The translations under genes were made by a program, and so were the position numbers. From NCBI GenBank assembly GCA_016124895.1, contig WGMU01000090.1:23345-87344 (forward strand): a stretch of 64,000 nt of DNA, written 5' to 3'. A model generated the notes under the pieces. It was not told where the DNA came from. It did no database searches and saw only the letters and a program-made list of their open reading frames with translations. Position 1 is the stretch's first letter; each line of letters begins with the position of its first letter. Origin of the DNA: a bacterium. GTDB lineage: Bacteria; Planctomycetota; Planctomycetia; Planctomycetales; Planctomycetaceae. This document shows positions 63,985 through 64,000 of this stretch, piece by piece.

Positions 63985-64000
63985 ATGTCTCACTCTGAAA
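63985..64000 (+). CDS. Start of a further gene, probably oxidase subunit III (cut by window edge)
   Basis: An ATG at 63985 begins MSHSE and runs off the window 45 bases after the ctaB stop. Subunit III usually follows in such operons and often begins with a His-rich stretch, but five codons are too few to identify it. Confidence 0.35.

Overview
The window looks like chromosomal DNA of an aerobic, GC-rich planctomycete (Planctomycetota). The evidence is the paralogue repertoire rather than any rRNA, which is absent here. It includes a ThuA/beta-propeller/HEAT/heme protein of the PVC type, a DUF1592-DUF1552 pair, a DUF1080 hydrolase, a XylR-like regulator with an AraC-type C-terminus, several Gfo/Idh/MocA oxidoreductases and many secreted proteins with Planctomycetes-type domains. 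Short hairpin repeats also sit in many intergenic gaps.

Layout. 1-7231 (minus strand) is a tightly packed, partly overlapping operon for a surface or extracellular glycan: four glycosyltransferases, a sugar-nucleotide epimerase/dehydratase and a Gfo/Idh/MocA oxidoreductase. The last gene runs off the left edge. 7682-10399 is a XylR/AraC-type regulator facing a Gfo/Idh/MocA oxidoreductase. 10561-20927 (plus) is a secreted-enzyme block: a 1472-residue ThuA-propeller-HEAT-heme protein, a DUF1592-type cytochrome, a Tat-exported DUF1552 protein and a HEAT-repeat protein. 21113-22279 is an isolated gene of different base composition, resembling pPIWI-associated nucleases. 22762-34911 holds a membrane methyltransferase, three amidohydrolase genes (one a double-domain fusion, with several catalytic sites degenerate), a DUF1080 protein, a DUF434/DUF5616 protein, a PQQ-like propeller and SurE. 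35259-42153 holds an acyltransferase, a further Gfo/Idh/MocA enzyme, an esterase-like hydrolase, a HAD phosphatase and an unusual amidohydrolase-aminotransferase fusion. 42717-49255 is mainly secreted or membrane proteins of unknown function plus a glutamate-cyclase-like protein.

49568-64000 (plus) is the most coherent system. It is a respiratory operon that encodes a Rieske protein with a repetitive disordered N-terminus, a short cytochrome b, an enlarged second cytochrome b subunit and an eight-heme membrane-anchored cytochrome c with a coiled coil. These are followed by a cupredoxin-like lipoprotein, a diheme cytochrome c lipoprotein, heme-copper oxidase subunits II and I (A2-type signature), heme A synthase, heme O synthase and the first codons of what is probably subunit III. 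No cytochrome c1 and no soluble monoheme cytochrome c is encoded here. This suggests a non-canonical bc complex wired to the oxidase through tethered carriers.

Five kinds of dispersed hairpin repeat occur in intergenic gaps. One of them appears three times, each time just upstream of a gene for a secreted protein. No CRISPR array, tRNA, rRNA, prophage or insertion sequence was seen.
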